A stretch of 64,000 nt of DNA from Lysobacter sp. (GCA_019634715.1 JAHCAU010000004.1:186001-250000), one strand, 5' to 3'. Positions 8,179 to 16,563 are shown, counted from the stretch's first letter. Program-made: numbers and translations. The notes: generated from the letters alone by a model not told the origin.

Positions 8179-9420
8179 ATGCGGATCACGCGACGCGGTT
8201 GGGGATGGGGCATCGGGCTGGGCGCGGTCGCGCTGGGCCTGCTGGCATGGGCGTTCGCGCCACGGCCGCTGCCGGTGGAGGTGGCGGCCGCGAGCGTCGG
8301 TCGCTTCGAGGCGAGCATCGACGAGGAGGCGCGCACGCGGGTGCGCGACCGCTACGTCGTGTCCGCGCCGCTGTCGGGCCGGCTGGCGCGCATCGCCCTG
8401 CGTGAAGGCGACGCGGTCGCAGCAGGCGACGTGGTCGCCACGCTCGCGCCCGCGCTGTCGCCGATGCTCGATGCGCGCACCGAAGCCGAACTGCGCGCGC
8501 GCGTCGAGACCGCGGACGCGATGGTGTCGCGGGCGCGCACGCGCATCGCCCGCGCCCGGGTGAGCGTGGAGCAGGCGCGCAACACCCTGCGTCGCGACGA
8601 GGCCCTGGCGCGCGACCGCTTCGTCTCGGCCAACCAGCTGGAGAACGATCGCCTGGCGCTGCGCGCGGCCGAGCGCGAACTCGACAGCGCCGAAGAGGAC
8701 CAGCATGTCGCCGGCCACGAACTGGAACAGGCGCGCGCGGCGCTGTCGGCGGCGCGCAATCCCGATGCCGATGCCGATGCGTTCGTGTTGCGCGCCCCGG
8801 TGTCCGGCCGCGTGCTGCGCGTGGTGCAGGCCAGCGAAGGCATGGTCGCGCTGGGCACGCCGCTGCTGGACATCGGCGACCTCGCCGACATGGAAGTGGT
8901 GGCCGAACTGCTGACCACCGATGCCCTGAAGACGCCGCCCGGCACTGCGGTGCGGATCGAGCGCTGGGGTGGCGAGGGCCCCCTGGCCGGCCGCGTGCGC
9001 CGGGTCGAACCGGCGGCGTTCACCAAGGTGTCCGCGCTCGGCGTCGAGGAACAGCGCGTGCGCGTGCTGATCGACCTGCTCGACCCGCCCGCGCGGCGCG
9101 GCGCGCTCGGCGACGGCTACCGGGTCGGCGTGCGCGCGATCGTGCAGGCCCGCGAACGGGTGCTGACCGTCCCGGTGGGCGCGGTCTTCCCGCATCCCGA
9201 CGGCGTCGGCGACGAGACCGCTGGCGGGTCGGAGCGCATGGCCGTGTTCGTCCTGCGCGACGGTCGCGCGCGCCTGGCGGCGGTGGACGTCGGCGGCCGC
9301 AACGGGCGCGAGGCCTGGATCCTCGAGGGGCTGTCGCCCGGCGACCGGGTGATCGTCTACCCCGGCGACGAGGTCGTCGACGGCCTGCGGGTACGGCCGC
9401 GCGAGGCGGCCGACCGATGA
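8179..9420 (+). CDS. HlyD-family periplasmic adaptor (membrane fusion protein)
   Basis: 413-residue protein with one N-terminal membrane anchor (about residues 8-30), a biotinyl-lipoyl half motif (VVSAPLSGRLARIALREGDAV), an alpha-helical hairpin of about 90 residues (ARVETADAMVSRARTRIARA to NQLENDRLALRAAERELDSA), the returning lipoyl half (FVLRAPVSGRVLRVVQASEG) and beta-barrel and membrane-proximal domains (LLDIGDLADMEVVAELLTTD). This is the usual layout of adaptors that link an inner-membrane pump to an outer-membrane channel. It follows the permease by 26 nt. No outer-membrane factor is encoded nearby, so the complex presumably borrows a TolC-like protein from elsewhere. Confidence 0.88.
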   Translation: MRITRRGWGWGIGLGAVALGLLAWAFAPRPLPVEVAAASVGRFEASIDEEARTRVRDRYVVSAPLSGRLARIALREGDAVAAGDVVATLAPALSPMLDARTEAELRARVETADAMVSRARTRIARARVSVEQARNTLRRDEALARDRFVSANQLENDRLALRAAERELDSAEEDQHVAGHELEQARAALSAARNPDADADAFVLRAPVSGRVLRVVQASEGMVALGTPLLDIGDLADMEVVAELLTTDALKTPPGTAVRIERWGGEGPLAGRVRRVEPAAFTKVSALGVEEQRVRVLIDLLDPPARRGALGDGYRVGVRAIVQARERVLTVPVGAVFPHPDGVGDETAGGSERMAVFVLRDGRARLAAVDVGGRNGREAWILEGLSPGDRVIVYPGDEVVDGLRVRPREAADR

Positions 9421-9443
9421 GCGGCAGGCGCACCGCGACGCGT

Positions 9444-9457
9444 TTGACCGCGATCAA
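9444..9457. promoter_or_regulatory. FNR/Anr-like binding site upstream of the SDR gene
   Basis: TTGACCGCGATCAA matches TTGAT-N4-ATCAA at nine of ten positions. Its centre is 67 nt before the SDR start codon, and TGCAAT at 9480-9485 is a possible -10 about 30 nt downstream, the geometry of a class II FNR promoter. It resembles the box at 4914-4927 in sequence and in distance to a start codon. Function is inferred. Confidence 0.5.
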
Positions 9458-9517
9458 TGCGGATGCCCGCGCATCGGCGTGCAATCCACGGACACATCAC
9501 GACACGGGGAGACCGCC

Positions 9518-10291
9518 ATGCATCGGGTGAAGGACAAGGTCTGCATCGTCACCGGCGGCGCGCTCGGCATCGGCCGCGCCTGCGCGGAGCGGCTGGGCGA
9601 GGAAGGCGGGCGCATCGCGGTCTTCGACAGGCTCGACGCCGAGGGCGAGGCGCTGGTGCTCGCGCTGCGCGCGCGCGGCATCGACGCGGCGTACTGGCAC
9701 GTCGACGTCGCCTCCGAAATGTCGGTGAAGGCCGCGACCGACGCGGTCGTCGCGCACTTCGGCGGCCTGCACGTGCTGGTCAACAACGCCGGCATTTCGG
9801 GTTCGACGAAGCTCACGCACGAGATCACCGAAGCCGAGTGGGACCAGGTGCAGGCGGTGAACGTGAAGGGCGTGTTCTTCTGCACCAAGCACGCCATCCC
9901 CCACCTGCGCGCAGCCGGCGGTGGCAGCATCGTCAACCTGTCGTCGATCTACGGCCTGGTCGGCGCACCGGACATCCCGGCCTACCATGCCTCCAAGGGC
10001 GCGGTGCGGCTGATGAGCAAGACCGATGCGATGATCTACGCGCGCGACAACATCCGCGTCAACTCGATCCACCCGGGCTACATCTGGACGCCGATGGTCG
10101 AACACCACCTGCAGGCCAGCGGCGCCACCGACCTGGACGCCGCCCGCGCCGAGGTCGGCGCCCTGCACCCGCTCGGCCACATGGGCGACGCCGACGACAT
10201 CGCCTGGGGCGTGGTCTACCTCGCCTCCGAGGAAGCCAAGTTCGTCACCGGCTCGGAGCTGGTGATCGACGGGGGGTATACGGCGCGGTGA
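9518..10291 (+). CDS. SDR-family oxidoreductase (glucose 1-dehydrogenase-like)
   Basis: 257-residue classical short-chain dehydrogenase. The ATG at 9518 follows GGGAGA at a good distance. Motifs are the NAD(P) loop TGGALGIG, NNAGIS, catalytic Ser in LSSIYGL, and Tyr/Lys in YHASKGAV, ending with the typical VTGSELVIDGGYTA. It is a cytosolic oxidoreductase of the cyclohexanol/glucose dehydrogenase-like group; the acidic residue after the second strand (AVFDRLDAEG) suggests preference for NAD. It follows the exporter operon but has its own FNR-like upstream site, so it is probably transcribed separately. Confidence 0.85.
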   Translation: MHRVKDKVCIVTGGALGIGRACAERLGEEGGRIAVFDRLDAEGEALVLALRARGIDAAYWHVDVASEMSVKAATDAVVAHFGGLHVLVNNAGISGSTKLTHEITEAEWDQVQAVNVKGVFFCTKHAIPHLRAAGGGSIVNLSSIYGLVGAPDIPAYHASKGAVRLMSKTDAMIYARDNIRVNSIHPGYIWTPMVEHHLQASGATDLDAARAEVGALHPLGHMGDADDIAWGVVYLASEEAKFVTGSELVIDGGYTAR

Positions 10292-10360
10292 GGGGGACGT
10301 TGCGAGCATGGCTTGCGCGTCTGTCGAGCGTCGCGTGATCCGTGAAGCCTGCAAACCCGA

Positions 10361-10435
10361 CGTCATCCTCGCGCAAGCGAGGACCCAGGCCTGATCGCCA
10401 CTGACGCATGGGTCCTCGCTTGCGCGAGGATGACG
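10361..10435. repeat. Intergenic palindromic repeat, 27-bp perfect arms
   Basis: Arms at 10361-10387 and 10409-10435 are exact reverse complements, beginning CGTCATCCTCGCGCAAGCGA, separated by 21 nt. The element sits between the convergent SDR and YciI genes and could act as a bidirectional terminator. The outer GTCATC of the arm is shared with the element at 31146-31226, pointing to related dispersed repeats of the genome. Confidence 0.75.
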
Positions 10436-10441
10436 AATGTT

Positions 10442-10816
10442 TCACGCCCCCACCCGCCTCCGCACCGCGTCGAAATCCCGCACCGGGCGCACTTCGATGC
10501 TGCCGAAGCGGATCCACGGGAATTCGTGGGCGATGCGCACGGCCTCCTCCAGGCTGCCGGCTTCGATCAGGTTGAAGCCGGCCAGCACTTCCTTGGTCTC
10601 GGCGAAGGGGCCGTCGGTGACGCGGGCGGCGCCGTCGCGGACGCGGACGGTGCGCGCGGTGCGGGCGTCCTCGAGCTGCTGCGAGCCGAGCAGGCAGCCG
10701 CCTGCCTTCAGGTCGTCGGCGTGGGTGATGCAGCCGTGCATGAGGCGGTCGAACTCGGCCTGGGGCAGGGTGGCCATCAGTTCGGGGTCGGTGTAGACCA
10801 GCAGCAGGTACCGCAT
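10442..10816 (-). CDS. YciI-family DGPF-domain protein
   Basis: 124-residue YCII-related protein starting MRYLLLVYTDPEL, with the family hallmark VTDGPFAETKEVLAGF and a ferredoxin-like alpha/beta fold. The biochemical role of DGPF proteins is unknown, though YciI itself has dehalogenase-like features. It is divergent from a second DGPF gene (11006) and near an ECF42-type sigma factor, the conserved genomic partner of such proteins. The start at 10816 gives the full conserved first strand. Confidence 0.85.
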   Translation of the reverse strand: MRYLLLVYTDPELMATLPQAEFDRLMHGCITHADDLKAGGCLLGSQQLEDARTARTVRVRDGAARVTDGPFAETKEVLAGFNLIEAGSLEEAVRIAHEFPWIRFGSIEVRPVRDFDAVRRRVGA

Positions 10817-10926
10817 CGGGCGCTCCGGGCGGTCGGGGGACGGGCGCCCATGATGCCGCAGGTCGGGCGGCGCGGGTCCATGCCGGAACCCATGCCGGAA
10901 CGACCGGAAAATTTTTTTCGCGGGCG

Positions 10927-10953
10927 TGTCGATCCCCGCCGTCGTCGTTCGTC
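10927..10953 (+). promoter_or_regulatory. Candidate ECF42-type promoter upstream of the DGPF operon
   Basis: TGTCGA at 10927-10932 and CGTC at 10950-10953, 17 nt apart, resemble the -35 TGTCGA and C-G-rich -10 reported for ECF42 promoters in front of DGPF genes (from memory). CGTC also occurs at 10940 and 10943, so the exact -10 is ambiguous. The start codon of the downstream DGPF gene is about 50 nt further on. The match fits autoregulation by the sigma factor at 12812. Confidence 0.4.
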
Positions 10954-11005
10954 GTGAAGGGTATGGGGCGCGAAAGTCCCGTCCAACCGACCCGAGGAGA
11001 ACGAC

Positions 11006-11437
11006 ATGAAAGTCATGGTGATCGTGAAAGCCACCGCCGAATCCGAAGCCGGCATCCTGCCCTCCACCGAACTGATCGCGGCGATGGGCCGCTACAACGA
11101 GGACCTCGCCAACGCCGGCGTGCTGCTGGCCGGCGAGGGCCTGAAGCCGACCTCGCAGGGCGTGCGCGTGCACATCGATGGCGAACGCCGTCGGGTCGTC
11201 GACGGTCCGTTCACGGAAACCAAGGAGCTGATCGCCGGTTTCTGGCTGTGGCAGGTGCGCTCGCTGGAAGAGGCCATCGAATGGGCGCGCCGCTGCCCCG
11301 ATCCGCATCCGGGCAGCGAGGGATCCTGCCTGGAAATCCGTCCGCTGTACGAAGCCGACGACTTCGGCGACGCCTTCACCCCGGAGCTGCGCGAACAGGA
11401 AGACCGCCTGCGCGAGCGCATCGCCGGCGAACACTGA
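11006..11437 (+). CDS. YciI-family DGPF-domain protein
   Basis: 143-residue protein starting MKVMVIVKATAESEAG with RRVVDGPFTETKELIAGF, the DGPF signature, and a C-terminal EIRPLYEADDFG typical of the longer branch of the family. It has a good ribosome-binding site (GAGGAGAAC just before the ATG). It heads a run of five genes ending in the ECF42-type sigma factor, an arrangement conserved in many bacteria. Molecular function is unknown; a stress-related role is assumed from the sigma factor link. Confidence 0.85.
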   Translation: MKVMVIVKATAESEAGILPSTELIAAMGRYNEDLANAGVLLAGEGLKPTSQGVRVHIDGERRRVVDGPFTETKELIAGFWLWQVRSLEEAIEWARRCPDPHPGSEGSCLEIRPLYEADDFGDAFTPELREQEDRLRERIAGEH

Positions 11438-11495
11438 TTCCCCTGCCCGGCCCCATCTCCGCCCCCTCTTCCTTCGACGCCACAAGGAGCGTTCC

Positions 11496-11906
11496 ATGCG
11501 TTTCATCGCCTACCTCAACTTCAACGGCAACTGCCGCGCCGCCTTCGACCTGTACCGCGAGGTCTTCCGCGGCGAGATCGTCATGCGCATGACCTACGGC
11601 GACTCGCCGATGTGCGACCAGATGCCGCCGGACAGCCACAACCTGATCATGCACTGCCAGCTCGAAGCCGATGGCGCGGTGCTGATGGGCGCCGACGGCC
11701 CGCCGCCGCACGACGATGCGGGCGTGGGCACCTGCATCAACATCGACGTGGCCAGCATCGAGGAGGCCGAGCGCATCTTCGCCGCGCTGTCCGAAGGCGG
11801 CACGGTGCAGATGCCGCTGGAGGAAACCTTCTGGGCCCATCGCTGGGGTTCGTTCGTCGACCGTTTCGGCAAGCCGTGGATGGTCAACTGCCTCAAGGAA
11901 TGCTGA
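11496..11906 (+). CDS. VOC-superfamily protein, PhnB-like
   Basis: 136-residue glyoxalase-fold protein of the PhnB type: FIAYLNFNGNCRAAFDLYRE at the start, MTYGDSP, HCQLEADGAVLMGADGP in the middle and ETFWAHRWGSFVDRFGKPW near the end. The conserved WG..DRFG..W segment is diagnostic. The function of these small proteins is unresolved. It sits inside the sigma-factor/DGPF gene group and is followed 3 nt later by a second VOC gene. Confidence 0.85.
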   Translation: MRFIAYLNFNGNCRAAFDLYREVFRGEIVMRMTYGDSPMCDQMPPDSHNLIMHCQLEADGAVLMGADGPPPHDDAGVGTCINIDVASIEEAERIFAALSEGGTVQMPLEETFWAHRWGSFVDRFGKPWMVNCLKEC

Positions 11907-11909
11907 GCC

Positions 11910-12344
11910 ATGCCGCAGACCCCGTTCTCCCGCCAGCTGTTCGTCAACCTGCCGGTCGCGGACCTGGACCGCACCGTCGATTTCTTCGCCTCGCTGGGCT
12001 TTTCCTTCAACCCGCAGTTCACCGACGACAACGCCGCCTGCATGGTGGTGTCGGACCGGATCCAGGTGATGCTGTTGGCGCGGCCGTTCTTCGCCGGCTT
12101 CACGAAGAAGCCGGTCGCCGACGCCCGCGCCGCGACCGAGGTGCTGCTGGCGCTGTCGTGCGAGACGCGCGACGAGGTCGATGCGCTCGTCGCCAAGGCG
12201 GTGGCCGCAGGCGCAGCCACCCCGATCGAGCCGAAGGACCACGGCTTCATGTACCAGCACGGCTTCGAGGATCCCGACGGCCACCAGTGGGAGGTCTTCT
12301 GGATGGACGAAGCCGCCATGACCGCGGCGCCTCCCGCGCCCTGA
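11910..12344 (+). CDS. VOC-family glyoxalase/bleomycin-resistance-like protein
   Basis: 144-residue protein with paired beta-alpha-beta-beta-beta modules: QLFVNLPVADLDRTVDFFAS opening the first, and DHGFMYQHGFEDPDGHQWEV closing the second. The DPDGHxWEV ending is typical of the superfamily. It resembles the YycE/lactoylglutathione-lyase-like proteins often found beside DGPF and ECF genes. Metal ligands are only partly conserved (His and Glu in the last motif), so enzymatic activity is uncertain. Confidence 0.82.
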   Translation: MPQTPFSRQLFVNLPVADLDRTVDFFASLGFSFNPQFTDDNAACMVVSDRIQVMLLARPFFAGFTKKPVADARAATEVLLALSCETRDEVDALVAKAVAAGAATPIEPKDHGFMYQHGFEDPDGHQWEVFWMDEAAMTAAPPAP

Positions 12345-12386
12345 CCCTCACCCGATCATCCGCAACAACCACACAGGAGAAGACCC

Positions 12387-12746
12387 ATGGCTTACGTCGA
12401 TGGTTTCGTGCTGCCGGTGCCGAAGGACAAGCTCGCCGCCTACCGCACCATGGCCCGCAAGGCCGGGAAGATCTGGATGGAATACGGCGCGCTGGAATAC
12501 TGCGAATGCGTCGAGGACGACGTGAAGCCGGGCAAGCGCACCTCGTTCCCGCAGTCGGTGAAGCTCAAGCCGGGCGAGGTCGTGGTGTTCGCGTGGATCC
12601 TCTACAAGTCGCGCGCGCAGCGCGACCGGATCAACGCCAAGGTGATGGCCGACCCGCGCATCGCCGCGATGGGCCCGCCCAACGAGATGCCCTTCGACGG
12701 CAAGCGCATGTTCTGGGGCGGCTTCAAGTCGATCGTGAAGTACTGA
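12387..12746 (+). CDS. DUF1428 family protein
   Basis: 119-residue protein matching the DUF1428 family along its whole length: YVDGFVLPVPKDKLAAYR, GALEYCECVEDDV, TSFPQSVKLKPGEVVVFAWI and NEMPFDGKRMFWGGF. The ATG follows AGGAGAAGACCC. The fold is a dimeric ferredoxin-like barrel and the role is unknown. It is co-directional with the DGPF, VOC and sigma-factor genes, 42 nt after the second VOC gene and 65 nt before the sigma factor. Confidence 0.85.
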   Translation: MAYVDGFVLPVPKDKLAAYRTMARKAGKIWMEYGALEYCECVEDDVKPGKRTSFPQSVKLKPGEVVVFAWILYKSRAQRDRINAKVMADPRIAAMGPPNEMPFDGKRMFWGGFKSIVKY

Positions 12747-12811
12747 GCGCGCACACCGATCGCATGGGCGCGGCTTGCATGTCGGTGTCGGCGGTGGTGT
12801 CATCGCCGCCG

Positions 12812-14083
12812 ATGACCGACGCCCGCCTCCAACGCACCCTCGACGCGCTCTGGCGCATGGAATCGCCGAAGCTGGTGGCGCGCGTGGCGCGCATGACCGG
12901 CGATGTCGGCGTCGCCGAGGAACTGGCGCAGGACGTGCTGGTCGTCGCGCTGGAACGCTGGCCCGTCGACGGCGTGCCGGACAATCCCGCGGCCTGGCTG
13001 ATGACCGCGGCCAAGCGCCGCGCCATCGACCACCTGCGCCAGCGCGCGCTGCATGCCCGTCGCCAGGACGAATACGGCATCGAACTGGAACTGCACGGAG
13101 ACGCCATGGGCGACGATGCGGACCGTTTCGCGGACGACGACATCGGCGACGACCTGCTGCGCCTGGTGTTCGTCGCCTGCCATCCGGTGCTGCCGCCGGA
13201 GTCGCGGGTGGCGCTCACGCTGCGCCTGCTCGGCGGCCTGAGCACGGCCGAGATCGCCCGCGCCTTCCTGCAGCCCGAACCCACGGTGGCGCAGCGCATC
13301 GTGCGCGCCAAGCGTGCGCTGACCGAACGCGACGTGGCCTTCGAGGTGCCGCGCCGCGCCGAACTGGCCGAGCGCCTCGATGCCGTGCTGGAAGTGATCT
13401 ACCTGATCTTCAACGAAGGCTACGCGGCCAGCGCGGGCGACGACTGGATGCGTCCGGCGCTGTGCGAGGAGGCCCTGCGCCTGGCGCGCGTGCTGGCCGG
13501 CCTGCTGCCCGCCGAGTCCGAGGTCTTCGGCCTGCTCGCGCTGATGGAGCTGCAGGCGTCGCGCACCCGCGCCCGCACCGGCGCGGACGGCGTGCCGGTG
13601 CTGTTGCTGCAGCAGGACCGCGCGCGCTGGGACCGGCTGCAGATCCAGCGCGGCCTGGTCGCGCTGCGTCGCGCGCAGGCGCTCGGCGGCGGCCGCGAAC
13701 CCTATGCCCTGCAGGCCGCCATCGCCGCCTGCCACGCCACCGCCGCGCGTGCCGGGGACACGGACTGGTCGCGCATCGCCACGCTGTATGCCGTGCTGTG
13801 CACGGTGACGCCGTCGCCGGTGATCGAGCTCAACCGCGCGGTCGCGGTCGGCATGGCCGACGGCCCCGAGGCCGCGCTGCCGCTGGTGGATGCGCTGCTC
13901 GGCGACAAGTCGCTGCGCGACTACGGCCTGCTCTACGCGGTGCGCGCCGACCTGCTCGAACGCATGGGGCGCCTGCCCGAAGCCGGCATCGAATACCGTC
14001 GCGCCGCCGAACGGGCCGGCAATGCCCGCGATCGCGACCTGATGCGCGGCAAGGCGCGCGATTGCGGCATCGCCGACGCCTGA
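12812..14083 (+). CDS. ECF42-type RNA polymerase sigma factor with C-terminal helical extension
   Basis: 423-residue sigma factor. Region 2 spans about residues 10-85 (VARMTGDVGVAEELAQDVLV, AAWLMTAAKRRAIDHLR). Region 4 is at about 130-180 (LTLRLLGGLSTAEIARAFLQ followed by EPTVAQRIVRAKR). Downstream lies a roughly 230-residue extension containing NEGYAA and TPR-like helices (TPSPVIELNRAVAVG), the DUF6596/SigJ-like layout of group ECF42. Members have no classical anti-sigma factor; the extension is thought to control activity, and genes for DGPF proteins lie nearby, as here. I use the ATG at 12812; in-frame ATGs at 12764 and 12779 are possible and none has a clear Shine-Dalgarno. Confidence 0.88.
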   Translation: MTDARLQRTLDALWRMESPKLVARVARMTGDVGVAEELAQDVLVVALERWPVDGVPDNPAAWLMTAAKRRAIDHLRQRALHARRQDEYGIELELHGDAMGDDADRFADDDIGDDLLRLVFVACHPVLPPESRVALTLRLLGGLSTAEIARAFLQPEPTVAQRIVRAKRALTERDVAFEVPRRAELAERLDAVLEVIYLIFNEGYAASAGDDWMRPALCEEALRLARVLAGLLPAESEVFGLLALMELQASRTRARTGADGVPVLLLQQDRARWDRLQIQRGLVALRRAQALGGGREPYALQAAIAACHATAARAGDTDWSRIATLYAVLCTVTPSPVIELNRAVAVGMADGPEAALPLVDALLGDKSLRDYGLLYAVRADLLERMGRLPEAGIEYRRAAERAGNARDRDLMRGKARDCGIADA

Positions 14084-14148
14084 GCGATGCGCGCGAGGTT
14101 CGCGGCGAAGTTCCATTCGATTGCGCGCATGCATGGCATGTATCGTTT

Positions 14149-14176
14149 CGTTCGCGCGCGAACGCGAACGATTCGC
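14149..14176. promoter_or_regulatory. Overlapping palindromes in the intergenic region before the hemolysin-like cassette
   Basis: CGTTCGCGCGCGAACG (14149-14164) is a perfect palindrome, overlapped by GCGAACGATTCGC (14164-14176), a second dyad with a 3-nt centre. They lie in the 255-nt gap between the sigma factor gene and the four-gene cassette. They could be an operator for the cassette or a terminator structure; nothing in the sequence decides this. Confidence 0.3.
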
Positions 14177-14338
14177 GAACACGCGTGCTGGTCGTGAGGA
14201 TTTCGACAAGTCCGCGTTAATCGCGCGTCAAGCGCGTGACCGCCGCCACGGATCGCAATGAAACGCCAACGCTTCCCTCACGCGGCGCTCACAATCGGCT
14301 AATCGGCGCTTAATCCACTGTGCCGAGCATCGCGGCCC

Positions 14339-15046
14339 ATGACGTTCATGACGCCCACGATGCCCGACACGCCGCCAGATGCCTTCCTCCCGAGACCGAT
14401 GCCGCGCGTCGTCGATGCCGCCTTCGCGCAGGGCGCGCTGGTCGATGCCGGCGACGCCCGCCGCGCCGAGACCGAGGCCTTCATCGCCCAGGTCTATCGC
14501 GCGCGCTACGCCGCCGCGCTGGCGACTTTCCTGCCGCACCTGCTGGCGTTCCGCAACGATGCCGGTGCGCTGCGTGCTGCGGTCGGACTGCGCAGCGGCG
14601 ACGAAGGTCCGCTGTTCGTCGAGCAGTACCTCGACGTGCCCGTGGACGCCGCGATCGCCGCGCGCCTCGGCCGGCCGGTCTCGCGCGGCGCGCTGGTGGA
14701 AGCCGGCAACTTCGGCGCGGTGCGCGCCGGCGATGCGCGCGCGCTGATCGTGCACATGACCCACTGGCTGCACCTGGCCGGGTTCCGCTGGGTGCTGTTC
14801 GCCGCCACGCGTCAGCTGCGCAACACCTTCGATCGCCTGCACCTGGCCACGGTGGAACTGGCGCCCGCGCTCGCCTCGCGGCTGCAGGGAGATGCCAGCG
14901 ACTGGGGCCGCTACTACGACACCCAACCGAGCCTGATGTTCGGCGACATCGGCGCCGGCCATGCCTGGCTCGTCCGCAGCGGTGCGTTGCCGTCGATGTC
15001 GCCCTGTCCCGCCTGGCTGCCGCGCACGGCGAAGGCGGGCGCATGA
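14339..15046 (+). CDS. Thermostable-hemolysin family protein (GNAT/AHL-synthase-like fold)
   Basis: 235-residue protein matching the thermostable hemolysin (delta-VPH, PF12261) family: QVYRARYAAALATFLPHLLA, SRGALVEAGNFGAVRAGDAR, WVLFAATRQLRNTFDRLHL and DWGRYYDTQPSLMFGDI are its conserved blocks. There is no signal peptide and no membrane segment, so a haemolysin in the literal sense is unlikely. The family is predicted to share the fold of acyltransferases and acyl-homoserine lactone synthases (remembered, not tested). It is the first of four genes coupled by ATGA overlaps with an AMP-ligase, a TenA/UndA-like iron enzyme and an SDR, which suggests an acyl-transfer step in a small-molecule pathway. 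Confidence 0.8.
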   Translation: MTFMTPTMPDTPPDAFLPRPMPRVVDAAFAQGALVDAGDARRAETEAFIAQVYRARYAAALATFLPHLLAFRNDAGALRAAVGLRSGDEGPLFVEQYLDVPVDAAIAARLGRPVSRGALVEAGNFGAVRAGDARALIVHMTHWLHLAGFRWVLFAATRQLRNTFDRLHLATVELAPALASRLQGDASDWGRYYDTQPSLMFGDIGAGHAWLVRSGALPSMSPCPAWLPRTAKAGA

Positions 15047-16563
15047 ACATGCGCATCGAACCCTCCTTCGACGCGTTGATCGCCGGTATCGGCGGCGATG
15101 CGGTGCGCGTGCGCTGGACCGGCGGCGCGTGGACCGGCGACGACTTCGCCGCGCGCATCCGCCGGTTCGCCGATGTGTTCGAAGACAGCGGTGTGCAGCG
15201 CATCGCCAGCCGCCTCGACAACGGCCCGGACTGGCTGGCCCTGGACCTCGCGATCCGCGCGCTCGGCCGCGTGCACGTGCCGCTGCCGACCTTCTTCACG
15301 CCCGGACAGGTCGCGCATGCGCTGGCCAGCAGTGGTGCGGACGCCCTGGTGGTGCCGAAGGGTGCGCCGTTGCCTGCTGCGTTCGCGGCGCTGCCGTCGC
15401 GCGCGCTCGGCGATGCCATGCGCCTGCTGTCGCTGCCCGCCAACCCGGTGACCCTGCCCGAGGGCACGGCCGTCATCACCTTCACCTCCGGTACCACCGG
15501 CACACCGAAGGGCGTGTGCCTGGAGGCCGATGCGCTGCTGGCGGTCGCAGCGTCGCTGGCCGAGGCCGCAGGCCCGCTGTCGCCGAAGCGCCACCTGTGC
15601 CTGATGCCGCTGTCGACCCTGCTCGAAAACGTCGGCGGCCTGTATGCGGCGCTGCTGTCCGAAGCGGAAATCATCGTGCCGTCGCTGGGCGAGATCGGCT
15701 ACAGCGGTTCGGCCGGACTCGACATGCCGACCCTGCTCGCCTGCCTGCATCGCCACCGTCCCGAGAGCGCGATCCTGCTGCCGCAATTGCTGCTGGCGCT
15801 GGTGATGGCGGCCGAACGCGGCGCGGTGCTGCCGGATTCGCTGAGGTTCCTCGCCGTCGGCGGCGGTCGCGTCGGTGCATCGCTGATCGCGCGCGCCGAG
15901 GCCGTCGGCCTGCCGGTGTACGAAGGCTACGGGCTGAGCGAGTGCGCCTCGGTGGTCTGCCTCAACCGGCCCGGCGCGACGCGCGCGGGCAGCGTCGGTC
16001 GTCCGCTGCCGCACGCCCGCGTGACCGTGCGCGACGGCGAACTGTTCGTCGAAGGCGTGCGCATGCTCGGCTATCTCGGCGATGACGCACCGCATGCCGG
16101 TGCCATCGCCACCGGCGACCTTGGTCACATCGACGACGACGGCTACGTGCACATCACCGGTCGGCGCAAGCACCTGTTCATCACCGCGTTCGGCCGCAAC
16201 GTGTCGCCGGAATGGGTGGAAAGCGAGCTGCTGCAGCATCCGGCCTTCGCCCAGGCCGTGGTCCACGGCGAGGCGCGCCCGTTCAACATCGCGATCGTCT
16301 GGCCGCGCGATCCCGCGCTCGGCGACGAGGCGCTGCGCGCCGCGCTCGACGCGGTCAACCGCGCGCTGCCCGACTATGCGCGGGTGCGCGACATCGTCCG
16401 CGCCGATGCGCCTTTCACTTTCGCCGACGGCCTGCTGACCAGCAACGGCCGCCCGCGCCGCGACGCGATCCTCGCCCGCCATGCCGACGCGGTCGAGGCC
16501 TGCTACGCGCGCCACGCGTCCGAGGCCACCTTCTCCGATCACCTGCAGGAATCCGCCGCATGA
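15043..16563 (+). CDS. AMP-dependent acyl ligase (ANL superfamily)
   Basis: 506-residue adenylating enzyme, starting at the ATG overlapping the upstream stop. Motifs in order: phosphate loop TFTSGTTGTPKGV (A3), YEGYGLSECASVV (A5), TGDLGHIDDDGYVHITGRRK (A7/A8) and GRNVSPEWVE. The A10 region reads LTSNGRPRRDAI, so the usual catalytic Lys of NGK is replaced by Arg-Pro, which is odd for an adenylation enzyme. It probably activates a carboxylic acid as acyl-AMP, perhaps for transfer by the hemolysin-like protein or oxidation by the iron enzyme of the same cassette. The substrate is unknown. Confidence 0.85.
   Translation: MNMRIEPSFDALIAGIGGDAVRVRWTGGAWTGDDFAARIRRFADVFEDSGVQRIASRLDNGPDWLALDLAIRALGRVHVPLPTFFTPGQVAHALASSGADALVVPKGAPLPAAFAALPSRALGDAMRLLSLPANPVTLPEGTAVITFTSGTTGTPKGVCLEADALLAVAASLAEAAGPLSPKRHLCLMPLSTLLENVGGLYAALLSEAEIIVPSLGEIGYSGSAGLDMPTLLACLHRHRPESAILLPQLLLALVMAAERGAVLPDSLRFLAVGGGRVGASLIARAEAVGLPVYEGYGLSECASVVCLNRPGATRAGSVGRPLPHARVTVRDGELFVEGVRMLGYLGDDAPHAGAIATGDLGHIDDDGYVHITGRRKHLFITAFGRNVSPEWVESELLQHPAFAQAVVHGEARPFNIAIVWPRDPALGDEALRAALDAVNRALPDYARVRDIVRADAPFTFADGLLTSNGRPRRDAILARHADAVEACYARHASEATFSDHLQESAA

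Noticed and set aside
14339..15046. Secreted haemolysin
   Set aside because: The family name suggests lysis, but there is no signal peptide or membrane segment, and the gene context is metabolic.
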